Assembly: GCA_027946555.1 (NCBI GenBank)
Contig: JAPEVC010000114.1
Span: 1-64,000 of the forward strand
Origin: Gnomoniopsis sp. IMI 355080
Taxonomy: Eukaryota > Ascomycota > Sordariomycetes > Diaporthales > Gnomoniaceae
Direction: 5' to 3'
Length of the DNA: 64,000 nt
Part shown: piece after piece, positions 12,530 through 24,615 of the stretch
Layout: each line of letters opens with the position of its first letter
Numbering within the stretch: position 1 is the first letter of the stretch
The notes under the pieces: model-generated
Database searches by the model: none
Seen by the model: only the letters and a program-made list of their open reading frames with translations
Told to the model about the DNA's origin: nothing
Translations under genes and position numbers: made by a program

Positions 12530-13611
12530 ATGTCAGAGCTCCCACCAATCATTCTGTACACCTACCAGTTCTCGCCATTTGCAAAGAGGATAGCCTGGTA
12601 CCTCCAGCTGCGCGGAATTCCTTATAAAGCATGTGTAAGTCGTTGAAGCGATCCTTATGTCGAGCCACCTCGAACTTGTCACTAATTTTTGCCTAGGAGC
12701 AACCCCCGGTAATGCCCCGGCCCGACGTGGCTTCACTGGGAATACAATACCGCCGAATTCCGATTTGTTCGATCGGTCGTGATGTCTACCTCGACACGCG
12801 CTTGATTCTCGCCAAGCTCGAGACGCTTCCCACGACGTTGCCCAAGTTGGGTGCCGCCTCCGGAAGTGAGCAGGCCGCCCTCGAGCGCACGCTGTCGTCC
12901 TTGACCGTCACCGGCGGGCCGTTCGTCTGGGCTGTTACGCTGCTCCCGCCGCAAATGCCCGTGTTCAAGGACGAGGTCTGGATCAAGGATCGCACCGGCT
13001 TCTTCCCGGGCGCTGGCAAGATCACGGCGCCGAGCCCCGAGGCACGGGCCGAGGCCGTGGCGAACATGCGCGGCTTTGTGGGCATGTTGGAGACTACGGT
13101 ATTTGCCGATGGACGGGAGTGGATTTTGAATACCCAGAGCCCGAGCTTGGCGGATATTGAGGCCGTTTGGCCGCTGCATTGGGTGAGCAAAATCCCTGGG
13201 GCGCTCACCAAGGATCAGCTGAGTGGCAAGCAGTTTCCCAGGGTTTTTGCGTGGATCGAAAGATTCGACAAGGCCGTGGGTGCTGCGGCGAGAAAGCTGG
13301 GTGCTACTGGCATTTCTGGGCCGGAGGCTACGAAGACGATTGTTGCGGCGCCATATTTCGATGAGGCTGGACGGGTGCTACAGACCGATTTGGTCGTACA
13401 AACGTTGGGTTTGAAACAGGGAGATAGGGTGATGGTCTTTCCCTCGGACTACGGCATGACCCACAAAGACTCGGGTAGCCTTGTGAGCATCGATGAGAAG
13501 GAAGTAGTGTTCGAGACCAAGGCAGAGGCGGCCGGCTCGCCCACGGTCAGAGTGCACGCACCCAGGCTTGGTTTCCGAATAGTCCGTGGGGAACAGGCCT
13601 CGCGTCTGTAA
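12530..13611 (+). CDS. Glutathione S-transferase-fold protein with extra C-terminal domain
   Basis: Two exons (12530-12634, 12697-13611) encode 339 aa. The N-terminus (ILYTYQFSPFAKRIAWYLQL) is a thioredoxin-like GST N-domain, with the usual continuation IPICSIGRDVYLDTRLILAK. The middle is a helical GST-C-like region containing SLADIEAVWPLHWV. The last 90 or so residues form an extra small domain (GLKQGDRVMVFPSDYGMTHKDSG and then VRVHAPRLGFRIVRG), making the protein longer than a standard 220-aa GST. The Ser in FSPFAKR sits where GSTs place the catalytic residue, but activity and substrate are unknown. Detoxification or redox function is therefore only a family-level guess. It is a solitary gene with a good TATA box and no linked pathway gene. 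Confidence 0.8.
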
Positions 13612-16600
13612 GAAGCCTCTCCAGGGCAAGGATTGATGCAATACTTAGAGCGGGTCAGACCCATCGCCAACTGTCCTGGCACAATTGTTGTATGGTGGAG
13701 AGCCTGACTTGTGATATTGCCGATGGAGTCGTCCGAAAACGTCATTCACGCGTATACGCCAAGTCATGCATAGCGAGAAGCATACACAAGCTTTGTAATA
13801 AACTGGTTATGGTCATCTGTGTGCTTGATAACAAGGTCTTGGCTCATCAGGAGACAATGTTCTTTTCCATGATCTCTGGCTCCGCAGTCACAGCCTGGCA
13901 GGATGCATGTGTGTAAGAGAGGCCTTGATTTTTGTCTCTGGGGTACCTTTCGGCGGGTTGATCATTTTCGAGATCTGGAAATGGGGAAATGAAGCGATTC
14001 AGTGCCCCTCAGATAGCGGTTCCGACAAGTCACAATCGCTATTCTAAATTTGAATGCCTGCAAGACACCAGCAGAGCCGCATGTGGCACTGACGATGACG
14101 TCGTCCCGCTGCGGCGTTGGGATGACATGAACCCAATTGCATCCTTCTAGAAGCCCGTTTGACGGGATCGTGGAAGGGCGTTTAATACAGTTGGCTTGGC
14201 CTTGGGTGATTGTGATAGGGATTATACCGATATTTCTCGGTTCACATTAGTGTGAACTTGTCCGGCATAGACAAGGGGTTGAATTAATGGTCGCATTCAC
14301 GGCACGTGGACATATCTCGACGAGACGAGTTGCCAACCTTGCCATGGCTTGGACTTGGGCTCTATTGGCATATGCTCGCAGAGTGTTGAGGTAGAACAAC
14401 GCCGGGATCAGGAAGAGCGCACCATAAGGGCAGCAGATCTACCTGAGAAACAAGCCCCCAGTGGAAGGTCATGGGAATAGCCTCATGATCGTCAAAGTCT
14501 GGCCGCCAGGGCGGCCTGACCGCCTAAGCAGCTTCATCTTGACCCGCTATCTGTTTGCAGCTCAGGCACAGTCGGGGAAGACCACGTAGCGTGATCTCGA
14601 CGGGTGCATGGCTTGTGCAGATCCTCGAGCCGGGTTTTCGAGACGAGCTGTCAAAAAAAGATTCCAGCCGCTTTCATTCTGGCGTCTGGAATCTTTGGCG
14701 CATGTCCACTAAACTCGAAAGAGCAGCTTGAAAATGCGGGCGACACGAGGGATGTGTGATGCTTGCGTCATAGGTCGTGTGAAGGCTGCATCAAGTCCAG
14801 GTACAGTGCCGGGATCTTGCGCGCACTCTGGTTCAATTTTTCCTTTTTTTTTTCTTCACTTCTCGTTTCTGTCCCCTGTCTACCCATCTCGGGAAAAAGA
14901 TTTCTGTTCATTTTATATCGACGAACAAGTCCACGCCTGTGATCCACATCTCATCGACATTCTTGCTTTGTCAGGCGTTTTCCCAGCCTGCAGTAAAATA
15001 TCTACCGCCCTCGCTTGCTGCTCGCAGGCCGAGGGGGGGTGGAAAGAGACGTAAGGAAGAGATTTGCTCAAAGACCGATCGACTCGATCCCTGCTAAATC
15101 GCATTTTAGCGTCTAATGCAATTTGAGCAACACGCAATGTTTCTAGCCTCTGGTTGGTTGAAGAGAAACATAGAGGTGGGGCTCTGTGTCCAATCACTCG
15201 GTCAGAAAACATCATCCGCCGGCCCAAGTGGTCCGGCCTGTGAAGCGTGGCTTTGCGTCAAAAGACAATGCTTTTTGAGCTCGGAATCCAAAAGGTTGGA
15301 ATTGCCTTCTCGTCCGATCTGTTTTCTAACGATTCGATATATGGGAATCATGACGTTCTTGAGACATATTAGGTAGCTGTATACAAGAAGCAATGTGTCC
15401 ATGTGGTCGGGAGGGCTCATCGCAGGCACTGCAGCAGGCAGTACCACGTATTAAATCTTCTATGGAAAGCGACCCGGTCAACATTTGTTTCGCATCTTCT
15501 GTAATGAAGAAGATACCAGCCGTGCTGCCGAGCTGGTATATTATTTATCAGACCAAAGTTGTGGAACAATGCAGCAGATAAGGAAGGCTGTTGTTGTGTA
15601 CATGGTTCTCCCAGAGTTTAGGAGGACCTGATTGCGTGAGCCTGCTTCGGGGGTCCGCACTGTCTGGATACGCCCAGCTTGTACCGTTACCGCAAGGTAT
15701 GGGAAAAGGGGGAAAGCCAAAATGGATGAAGAACTAAGTAGATAGACCGGGCTACGCACTAGATGAACCACCTACTCTCATGATCAATCACATACCAGAT
15801 GGTTTTCAGGTACATCGACTAAGCTAGAATAGTTTTGCGACCGGACTGCCTCCTACGGTAGTAATAACGTGGACAGGATCCAGTAGAATGAGTACATGTA
15901 ATTCCCAATGCTCAAAACTGTGTAATTGATTTCATGATCCCGAAATGGAAATATAAATGAGAGCCTCTCTAATCAAATTAAGGAGGTTCTATAATACTTG
16001 CGGATGAATAAATCACAGCTGATCGCGAGTGCTTCGAGGAACCCTAAAAAGTGCTTTGAATACTGTGTACCCAGTACCTATTGGACCAAACAAGTAGGGC
16101 CCTGACAGCAGCCGAAGAATCTGCACACGGTGGATTTCGTATATCCACTGCCTTGTCCAGGCCGAAATTCACGATATACAGGGACAAGCTGATCACGTAC
16201 TGAAAAGCGTCACTCTGTCCGTCCCTCGCATACTAATCACTAGAAAAATGAATGAATAGCTTTTGGTATTTCATATACATTCAGGGCCCACTGTTTGCTG
16301 GAATTCTACGCAGTATGCAATGTTGGTGAGCTTTCCGTACGCGTCGAGACCTTGCTTTGTAATAGGACGAGACATTTTGCCTTCGGATCCGTCTTTGTAC
16401 TGTACATCCTTGCGGGGCCAACAAGAGGAACGCGCTAAAATGCAGATTCCTGGTCTGAGCGCTAGCGCAGTCTGCCCGCTGCAGTGAGATGAAGTGTTAG
16501 TGCCGCCCTGCAGTCTGTCCCTGCCCATTTATTCAAACACACGTCATCGCCCACCCTCTGACGCACTTTGTCGTTCCTTCCTTCTCAAGTTTCTCGACGT

Positions 16601-16913
16601 TCAGGCCACTGCACATTGAGCAGCCGCAATACCACCACACAGCAAATTGTCGTCACCGTTGATTCGAGTCTATCAGATCCCGCTGATAGCAGTGCACATC
16701 GTCACATCTTGCCCATTTTGTTTTTTGTCACCAATCGTTGTCGTGCAACATTCGACCTCGTCTGCGAGAGTGGTAGTGACCTCATGAGGTCGATTTAGAC
16801 TTTTCTCCTCAGTCGCGAAAACAACGCCAACACGGCCCATTTCGTCATCGTCATCACAACAGCCACAACATACCTCGCCAAAGTCTCTCAGTACCTCACC
16901 CAAAAATTCCACA
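13612..16913. other. Intergenic, 3.3 kb, including the atfA upstream region
   Basis: No gene was supported. The 108-codon frame at 14728-15054 is low-complexity and lacks family features. A perfect inverted repeat lies at 14657-14696. The last 400 bp (about 16500-16913) are CT-rich and probably form the leader of the bZIP gene. A large upstream region is common for stress regulators. Confidence 0.5.
14657..14696. repeat. 11-bp perfect inverted repeat
   Basis: Arms AAAGATTCCAG (14657-14667) and CTGGAATCTTT (14686-14696) are perfectly complementary around an 18-nt spacer. The arms also contain TTCCAG/CTGGAA, which could form a dyad protein site. No transposon features flank it. Confidence 0.6.
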
Positions 16914-18619
16914 ATGGCTGGTGATAGCGACGCCAAGTCGCCCAAAACCGTCAATGCTTCGGCTCCCCGCTCTGGTTAGTACACTCTCTCCGCCACCCTG
17001 TATGCCCTACTGCGTGACCATGCCGTCCTTCAATTTCTTCAATTGAACAATGTTACCAACATCTCGTCACTCTTCTTGTAGATGCCACCGACGCCAAGAC
17101 GCAAGGAGAGATTGTCGCAAAGACTGAGCAGCCTCCTACCGATGTCGCAAAACCCCTCGCACCGCCACCTCGCCCTGGCGACAACCCCGACTACTTTGCG
17201 CTCAAGAATCCGTCGTTAACACAAGAGCCGAATCCTTTTGAGAAGTCTTTCAGCGGAAACGGTGAACCTAACCTGGGAGGCGGCGCCCCAGAAACCCCTG
17301 GCGGCACCAAGTTGCCACCAGTTGCGGCCATCACTTCACCTTCTTCTCTCCTCGGCGGCACTGGCACTACTCCTTTTGCCTGGCCTGGCGGTTCTCTTCG
17401 AACTGGCCCACTCAGTCCGGCAATGTTGTCTGGACCACAAAGTGATTATTTCAGCGAGCAGTTCGGCCGTGGATTCCCAACACCCAATGAGTCTTCCCTT
17501 AGAACAGGCCTGACGCCTGGTGGAAGTGGCTCCATGTTCCCTGGCGGTGGCATGCCAAGTCCTGGCACCGCAGCCATGTTCCAGCTCGCCGTGGGTGGCG
17601 CCACACCCGGCACTGTTGACTTCCATCGTACGGCCATGAGAGCAGCGCAGGCCGAGCGGGAGCATCAATCTCAACAGCCTCTGCCAGCCACCTCGCAACC
17701 TCAAGGTGTCAATGGCACTTCAGCCGTCAAAACCGAGGCCAAGCCGGGACCCTTTGACAGCCAGCACGACAATGACGCAGCTAACGGTCTCTTCCTGCTG
17801 GCCCAGGGAAACAGGAATGGCGGTCAGCAGCAGAGCCAGTATCCTCCCCTGCCACCCCAGCCAGCGGCTCATGGCCATCCTGCACCAGCCGTACAGCACC
17901 CCGATAGCCAATTCAATGGCAGCGATTCCCGTGGCAACAACAATCATCGCGGCGTTAGTGAAGCAGGAAGTGATCAGTCCGAGGACAGCCAGACCCGCCC
18001 CAACACTCGAGGTAGAGGAAAACGCTCAGTTGGCGGAACAGCTGGCTCGACCAATGGGAGAAGGAAAGCTGAAGACGCTCCTGCCAAAGCACCTGCCAGC
18101 AAGAAGCCAAAGACTAGTATCGGTGCTCCTTCCAGCAATGGGTCAGACCAAGAAGACGATGACGAGGGCATGGATGAGAACGGTGGTGACAAACCGAAGC
18201 ACAAGATGACTGAAGAGGAAAAACGGAAGAACTTCCTGGAGCGCAACCGGTACGTACACTCAACACTGCGATATTTGGGAATGACATGCTGACTTGTATA
18301 TAGCGTTGCCGCACTCAAGTGTCGCCAAAGGAAGAAGCAGTGGCTTGCCAATCTCCAGACCAAGGTCGACGTCTACCAGCAAGAGAACGATGCCCTGTCG
18401 CAACAGGTCAGCCAATTGAGAGAGGAGGTTGTGAACCTCAAGACATTACTCTTGGCTCACAAGGACTGTCCTGTAACGGCACAGCAGAGCAACATGAGCC
18501 AAGGCCCCTACATGTCTGGGATGGACTACAACCAGTCAATGAACCCCTATCAAATGAGCCAAATGAACAACTATCACCCCCAGATGATTCAGGCGGGTTC
18601 AGCACGGCGTCCGTCCTAG
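16914..18619 (+). CDS. atfA: bZIP stress transcription factor AtfA/Atf1
   Basis: Three exons (16914-16974, 17082-18249, 18304-18619) encode 514 aa. The N-terminal half has the Atf1 HRA-type block (PDYFALKNPSLTQEPNPFEK) and the Pro/Gly-rich stretch with TPGGSGSMFPGGGMPSPG found in this family. A nuclear-localisation-like basic run and an acidic patch precede the bZIP. The basic region is joined across intron 2: KRKNFLERNR then VAALKCRQRKKQW (about 402-423), followed by a leucine zipper to about 460. The C-terminus ends ARRPS. Family role: heterodimeric or homodimeric binding to CRE-like TGACGT sites under Hog1/Sty1-type MAP kinase control in osmotic, oxidative and spore stress. The second intron splits the DNA-binding region, so its retention would give a truncated protein without basic region or zipper. 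Confidence 0.95.
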
Positions 18620-19982
18620 GAGGTCAGAGTTGCGGAACTCCTGAATCGAGGGACGGCCTCGCCAGATGGCCAGGCAGAACAAGAATAAAATCAATGGCTA
18701 CGGTGCTATGCTCACACATCACCTATAGCAACAATAGCAAAGAGGAGGAAGAAAATGCGTGATGCTACCGACTTCTTGGCGCAACAGGACGAGATGATTG
18801 CCAAGTACAAACGCGACGACCCGAAGCCGACGGTGAAGCCAGGGCCCGGGTATGAAGCAGGGCAAAGTATGTGTAACAGAAACGTCGAGTGTGCGGCCCT
18901 GGGCTTGAGCCCAAGTTTCTTTTAACGATTGTACATCACTTCTTCGGCGCGGCTTCCCCCTAACGGAATTTACGGCGGCTGTAAAAGCATACGGAGCAGT
19001 CCAACAACGGGGTAAAGGGGAAAATGGGGATTGTTTTCACGGCCCATGAGCATACATACTGAGGATGGGGGCGTTTTGGTCTGGTTTCGTTTTCAGGGAG
19101 GGCGTCAAGCTGGTGAATTGTGGGAATTGGAGGTTCCAATATTTATCACGACGGTATGCTGCACATACGGTGGGATTCAGCCCGCCATTTGGTGTTCGTG
19201 GTCGCATTACACAAGCGCTTCACCTGGTGGCTGGCAAAATGGATTTCAGTCTGAATTCACCACTGCTCGAGCTTGCACAGGCAACATTACTCTCTGTAGA
19301 AACATAATAGTTCATTCGAAGTTTTAAACTTTCAGTCTCATGGGTGAAGTGATGGGGTGTGTCTCTCCAACGCCTACCAATAGTTTTTGATCATATACTT
19401 GCATATTGGAATCAAATTTCCTAAGAGAGATGCGCACCACTGCTTTGCTCGCTGGAGGATTGACATTAAACACTATCTGCTAGCCGCGATCGACCATAGT
19501 AAGTGGAAGGTCATACACCCGTTGACCACAGAAGGAGGAGAGGATGGTCCGTGCACTATATATCCATAATAGGCTTAGCGCGTCTCGTCGCGGTAAACAC
19601 CTTGGAACTGGGACCGGTAAGGCAAGCGACATTCTCGCGGCAGGATGAGAGAGTTGGTCCTCCTGCAATTGGCCCCCCCCTCCCTGCCAAAACCATACCG
19701 TCCCGGGAGACATAGCAACTTTTACCACTCCATCAACGTTGACAAGCAGCATCAATTAGGGAAACGCGTCCTGTTTCTGGCTGTGCATGCTGCAGAACTG
19801 AACGAGAGCGGCCCCAAAGTGATTCGACGCGTCGCAGAGGGGCAGGCGAGTGTTGTCTTTCCGTCTGAGCAACCAACACGTCAGCACGCGACAACGACCA
19901 CAGCTTGCGGTCTACGTGGGGGAAGGGCTTGGCTGAGAGCGACTCTATTTCGAATGCGCGCCTCGTCCTCGTGTAATCATCA
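18620..19982. other. Intergenic, 1.4 kb
   Basis: Holds the 3' region of the bZIP gene and the promoter of the Dsn1 gene. A small frame starting ATG at 18754 (MRDATDFLAQQDEMIAKYKR and onward, ending at 18925) reads like charged, helical protein. It has no recognisable partner and may be chance. Confidence 0.4.
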
Positions 19983-21729
19983 ATGACGACCGTTGTGCGG
20001 GTCCGCCAGCCTCTTACAATACTGAGCATGAGCAACCAGCGGGAGTCGCGGTCGCAAAGCAAGCGCCTCAGGGGTAGGTTAAACCTTCGACATCCAACCT
20101 GACCAGACTGCAGCTGACATGGAACTCTCTGGATCTGTAGCGCAGGCAGAATATGACGAACAAGATGGCGACTTCATGTTTACACGCGCAAAGCGGCAAA
20201 AGACTGCGCCTGCCAAAGAACCCCCTCCACCCCCACCAGAACCTGAGCCGGCGCCAAAGTCGACAGTCAAGAAACCCAGGGGCCGGCCAGCGAATGGGAA
20301 AAAGCGCGTATCTTCACCGCCGCCAAAACAGCAGCAAGGAGGCGACGAGGTGAAGGCGCCTGTGACTACGTCAAAGCGGCCGACGCGAAGGAAACGGAAT
20401 TCTTCACCACCTTTACAGGAAGAGCCATTGGATGTTCCCAAGAAGCGGCCTACGCGACGAAAACGGGGGTCGATTGATGAGGTCGCCGAAGAGCAGCAGG
20501 CTCAGCATCCAGTGGCTTTCAACCGGACGAATGGTGTTGCAGCTGCAAAGGACGACAGCGCGAGGAGAACAAGCGGCAGGCTATCTCGCAAAAAGCTGCC
20601 TGCACCAGTGGAAGAAGACGATGTTCAAACCACGCCCGCAACCGTCGACACACCGCATGAGAAGGACCCGAATGCGACGAAGATAGCGCTCCCATTTAGC
20701 GACACACCGATTAACAACCGCAACAAAGAATTCCGTAAGAAAGGAGGTGCGGGGGCTGGTGGCGCACGGAGAAGCAGCATAACTATGCGGGGCCGGAGGG
20801 CAAGCTCCCTGATCGAGAATGGGCAGTCTGCAATTCCGCATAAAGAGGTTGACCCCTCTGAATTCTACAAACATATCGAGGCAGAGGTGCAAAGCGAGCC
20901 GAGAAGGATGAAACAGCTGTTGACATGGTGCGGTGAGAGAGCTCTTAGTGAGAAGCCTCCTCACGGCACTACCGCGCCAGCAGTATTAGGAGGTGAGTAC
21001 TCCTTCCGAGGGAATCCTAATCTCGATGCAGTGAGTCGCTGACGAAGCACAGCTCGTGCAATCCAGGACTACCTCTTGAAAGACTTTGGGGTCAAGTCTG
21101 AGTTCTCGGATTGGTTCAGTAGAGAAGATGAACCCTCGTCCAGTGCTAGGCCTACGAGACCGGTGGTCATCCAGCCGAACCCCATCAACGTCGAGCACGA
21201 CAGAAAGATTGCTTCCTTGGAGGCACGAATAAAACGGTCGGTAATGGTGTTTTGTCCGACGTGTTGCGTTATACTGATATACTCCTATAGGTTGAAAGAA
21301 CAACGCAAGTCATGGCGGGCCCTCCAGACGCCACTGCCACAAGTGGCACCCTTGTACCCACCAGATGCCGACCCCAAGAAGGCACCCTTACCGGATGCCT
21401 CCCTCCTCGATGCTGAAGAAGCCAAGATGCTTGAGTCCCTGACCGATCCATCGTCAGCATTCGCGCATCTCAAGTCTATAACAAGATCGCGACTGCAGAC
21501 TATACAATCCAGTGTTGAGTTCAAGGTCGACAACCTGGCGGACAGCATTCACAAGATGGACTTGAGGGTAATGATAGCAGGAAAGCAAGCGGATAAGGTC
21601 CTGGCACTCAGCTCCGAGAGGCTGAAGGATCGAGAAGCGAGAGAAAAGGAGGTCACGGGAACCAAGGAATTACCAGTGATGGAGGTGCTGCGGAGTCTGG
21701 GCAGGATATTACCCGAGAACGGAGGCTAG
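19983..21729 (+). CDS. Kinetochore MIND/Mis12-complex subunit Dsn1/Mis13
   Basis: Four exons (19983-20073, 20141-20992, 21053-21236, 21291-21729) encode 521 aa. The N-terminal exon (MTTVVRVRQPLTILSMSNQ) is spliced to AEYDEQDGDFMFTRAKRQK, a block typical of fungal Dsn1. A basic, Pro-rich linker follows, then the motif RRSSITMRGRRASSLI (about 243-258), matching the Aurora-B-phosphorylated segment of Dsn1. After it come IPHKEVDPSEFYKHIEAE and RRMKQLLTWCGERAL, and a helical C-terminal half (LEARIKRLKEQRKSW and onward). Family role: the Mis12/MIND complex links centromeric chromatin (CENP-C) to Ndc80/Knl1, and Aurora B phosphorylation controls that link. The third intron needs the unusual donor GTCGGT at 21237 (54 nt); unspliced, the frame stays open with 18 extra residues. 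An internal ATG at 20119 would lose the first exon. Confidence 0.9.
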
Positions 21730-22205
21730 GGCCGGCCGGTCGAGCTTCGATAAAACAGCTGGAATGGGACAAAGACGGCGTGTGTTCGGCTTTGGCAGCC
21801 TGCAGCGTTCTTTTTTCCTGATTTGCGAAATGAGTATGACGACGAACACGAGAGATCAAACAAAGCATCACGGCAGGGCAGGGAGGCGGGAGGGTTTGCT
21901 TGCTATGCATTGAGATACCTACTACCACGGCTTTGGAGCCGGGGAAGGCAAGGAGGTTTGCTGGAGTTGACTGAGCTAGCCGGGCGGGTTGGTTTGATCT
22001 TGAAGTTGTTGATATGCGTGCCCCTAAATACCCGACTGAGCCAAATGAACATGCTTGGACGTGACAGTCCTATCTGATATTTCATATGACGTGCCATGAC
22101 CAGATTCTATCTGCATATGCTTCTCAAAGGAGAGCCACCGGTCTACAATGAATTCCCAATGTGGTCGTACACAGCAACAGTTTACTTTCCATTTCGACAC
22201 GCAGT
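21730..22205. other. Convergent intergenic gap
   Basis: Shared 3' region between the Dsn1 gene (plus) and the succinate dehydrogenase assembly factor gene (minus). Nothing else was seen. Confidence 0.5.
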
Positions 22206-23045
22206 TTACTTCCTCTCCCCCAACGGCGGCATGAACGCCATACCCTCGGCCGTCTCCCTCTCCCGTCCATTGCCCAGCACGCCCGCCGCACTCCGCGCCT
22301 TGACATGCGCCCGCAGCAACCTCAATACCTCACTATCCCTCCAGCGTGCCGGCACGGGCCGGAACGCAGGCTTGAACGTCCCCACAGTCTGCGCCCACTC
22401 TCCCTTGGCCGGCGCGACTGGCTTCGTCTCGCGCACGCCGGCGTCTGCGCCCTGCGTGCCCAGGTACGGCTCGGAGCTCTGCATCGCCCCTGCGGCAGTC
22501 GGGGACTGGGACGAGGACGACTCCTGGGCCAGGGTCGGCTGTGTCGCCCAGTAGTAAATGTCCCAGTCGTTCTCGTCGAGAAAGAGGTCGTACTCGCGCA
22601 TTTGGGCGGGTGTCATGGTGGGGAGGTGCGTGGCGGCGAAGGTGGAGAGGAGGAGGTCGGATTCGAGGGTGCCGCGTTTACGGGACTGGTCTGATGGGCA
22701 AATGTCAGAGAGGGCAACGCTCTATGACTATACTACATTTCTCGAGGGAGAAAATAAGAGAAAGAAAGGAAAGACCTTGGGGAAAAAAGAGGATGGAATT
22801 CAATACGTACAGGTCAGCCTTGCACGCATGGTCTCGGCATCTTCGCCGTGTCGCCGCAGTGGTTCAACTTTGAACTTTGCACCCTCGAGCTCACCGACAC
22901 CGAGCTCGCCTTTGACTACGGGGTCGAAAGGCGCGCTGCTGCTGCTGTTGGATTGCCATCGGGCTGGGGCCGTGGCGAGAGATGGGATACGGGCGGCAAG
23001 GATGCGCCGGGAGCATGGGCGGAGAGCATTTTGGAGAGTGTTCAT
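22206..23045 (-). CDS. Succinate dehydrogenase assembly factor 2 (Sdh5/SDHAF2)
   Basis: Two exons on the minus strand (22811-23045, then 22206-22690) encode 239 aa. The N-terminus (MNTLQNALRPCSRRILAARI) is basic and hydroxyl-rich, a mitochondrial presequence. The conserved core is joined by the intron: MRARLTYQSRKRGTLESDLL, then MREYDLFLDENDWDIYYWAT, both hallmark segments of the Sdh5/Emi5 (SDHAF2) family. Family role: in the mitochondrial matrix it promotes covalent flavinylation of the succinate dehydrogenase flavoprotein subunit. The C-terminal extension after YYWAT is long (over 100 aa, Ser/Ala/Pro-rich), as usual in filamentous fungi compared with yeast. The start codon was picked because it gives the presequence directly. 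Confidence 0.93.
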
Positions 23046-23730
23046 GGTGAAGTTGATCTTTTGTCGAGTATTGGATGTTTTTGTGACAAAGAGGGAAAAA
23101 GGGTCTATACTGGGGCTGGTGTATGTTGTGTACAAGTTGTATGTAGCAACGGTGGTTCTGGGATTGAAGAATTTCTGAAGGGTCCTGGTTCCGTCATAGA
23201 CTGCCGAGGCCCGTTTGTGATGCCGCACGGCGTGTCTCGATCTCGGCATCGGGGGCCCGCAGATCCAAGTACAGGGATCACTTCGGCCTGGGCTTGGCTA
23301 CATAGTAGGTCTGGCGTTTATCACACGGACCGGCTTCGGCAATGTGAATGTTCTAATTTGGAATATTCGATATGTATTCTTTGCAGAGAGGTGCGCATGT
23401 TTCCAGATCTCACAATGTTTGCTCACCGGCTTGTTGTTCAATCCTCGAGGCGTCGGGACTGTGTAACACTGGACATCGGTTTGCCGGACTCGAGGGCTGG
23501 TGGCAAGGCCTCCTCGAGGCTAGCCCAACGAGCGATCTGAGTCTGCACCTTTCACATCTTTCGTAGCTGTCATCATTGAATGCTTTTTCGACCTAAGTGT
23601 ACATATATCCGAGAAAGTCCCAAAGCCATGCTCGTCTCTTGCCCCGAATGCAAGCCCAGTTCTGAACTCCGGGTATTCGTAAGTCACCATATCACCGTGC
23701 CATCGTGGCCGCTCGAATGCTCGTTCCATC
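23046..23730. other. Intergenic gap, 0.7 kb
   Basis: Lies between two minus-strand genes: promoter of the assembly-factor gene and 3' region of the Erv25 gene. No other feature was seen. Confidence 0.5.
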
Positions 23731-24615
23731 TTAGATAAGATGCTTAGATCTATGTGAGAACAAGCAGGGTCAGCATATACTTCTATAAAACATGTAGTAC
23801 GCCCGGGGATCACAAACCTGAAGTATGCCCGTAGGTACAGAACCTGCCACACCCACAGCGCGATGAGCAAGAACGTCGTGCCGAAACCGAACCACTTAAC
23901 ACGGTTGTTGGTGCTCTCGTTGGTATCACGCAGCTTCTGCTCGCGTGTGCGCAGGTAGTCCATCTCGGTCACAATCTCGGCCACCATCTCCTCCATGCGC
24001 CGCAGGTCGGCCTCGACAGGCTTGAGCTTCTCAGTCGCTTGAATTGCGGACCAGTCCTTGGCATCAGCGCCAATGTCGACGTCCAGCTCGACGTGTCGGG
24101 TCGGGTCGCTCACTCTCCCAGCTGCAGTTCATCGGCGTGTTAGCAAGCAGATGGCTGTCACTGTGCAAACGTGGCTAGCGGCTAGTGTGTGGCGGGATGG
24201 GCAGACGTACATCCTGTCAAGAGGTTCTCAAAGCAGACGTCGAAGGCAGCGTCGGCATGGGATGTGAATACTGTCCTCTGCTCGCCAGCGACGTCCTGTG
24301 GCTTTCCGTACTCGTTTCCTACTGCGTCCCTGATCTGTACGGGCGTGGATTAGTGTTGCTCGCCTACTTCTCAGACAGCCATCCTGCCGAGGCACTCACA
24401 TGCATGTTCACGCGCATGCCATCGCCCTTACTCCCAGACACAATGGCCGTCACGACCACCAAGGTGTCCTTGGCCACAAAGTTCCGCACGCATCTCTCCT
24501 TCTTGCTGTCGTGTGATTGCGAAGTGGCCTGTAGGTCGAACTTCAGGGCCTGCGCGCAGGCGAGAAAGAGCACGATACTGCAGATGTACTGCAGTAATGA
24601 TCGCGGCATAGCCAT
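23731..24615 (-). CDS. erv25: p24-family COPII/COPI cargo receptor Erv25 (p24-delta)
   Basis: Four exons on the minus strand (24400-24615, 24211-24334, 23818-24121, 23731-23749) encode 220 aa. A signal peptide (SLLQYICSIVLFLACAQA) precedes a GOLD domain with the two expected cysteines (ERCVRNF and FDVCFENLLTG). Next come the family block RHVELDVDIGADAKDWSAIQ, a coiled coil (KLKPVEADLRRMEEMVAEIV), a single transmembrane helix (TTFLLIALWVWQVLYL) and the cytosolic tail RAYFRSKHLI. The tail, with its aromatic COPII signal and lysine near the end, points to the Erv25/p24-delta branch. Role: type I receptor cycling between ER and Golgi, sorting GPI-anchored and other secretory cargo. The last exon is only 19 nt and encodes the sorting-signal residues SKHLI; intron retention would replace the tail. 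Confidence 0.95.

Noticed and set aside
22541..23540. Several plus-strand frames over 100 codons
   Set aside because: They are antisense to the succinate dehydrogenase assembly factor gene and its promoter, which is clearly coding on the minus strand.
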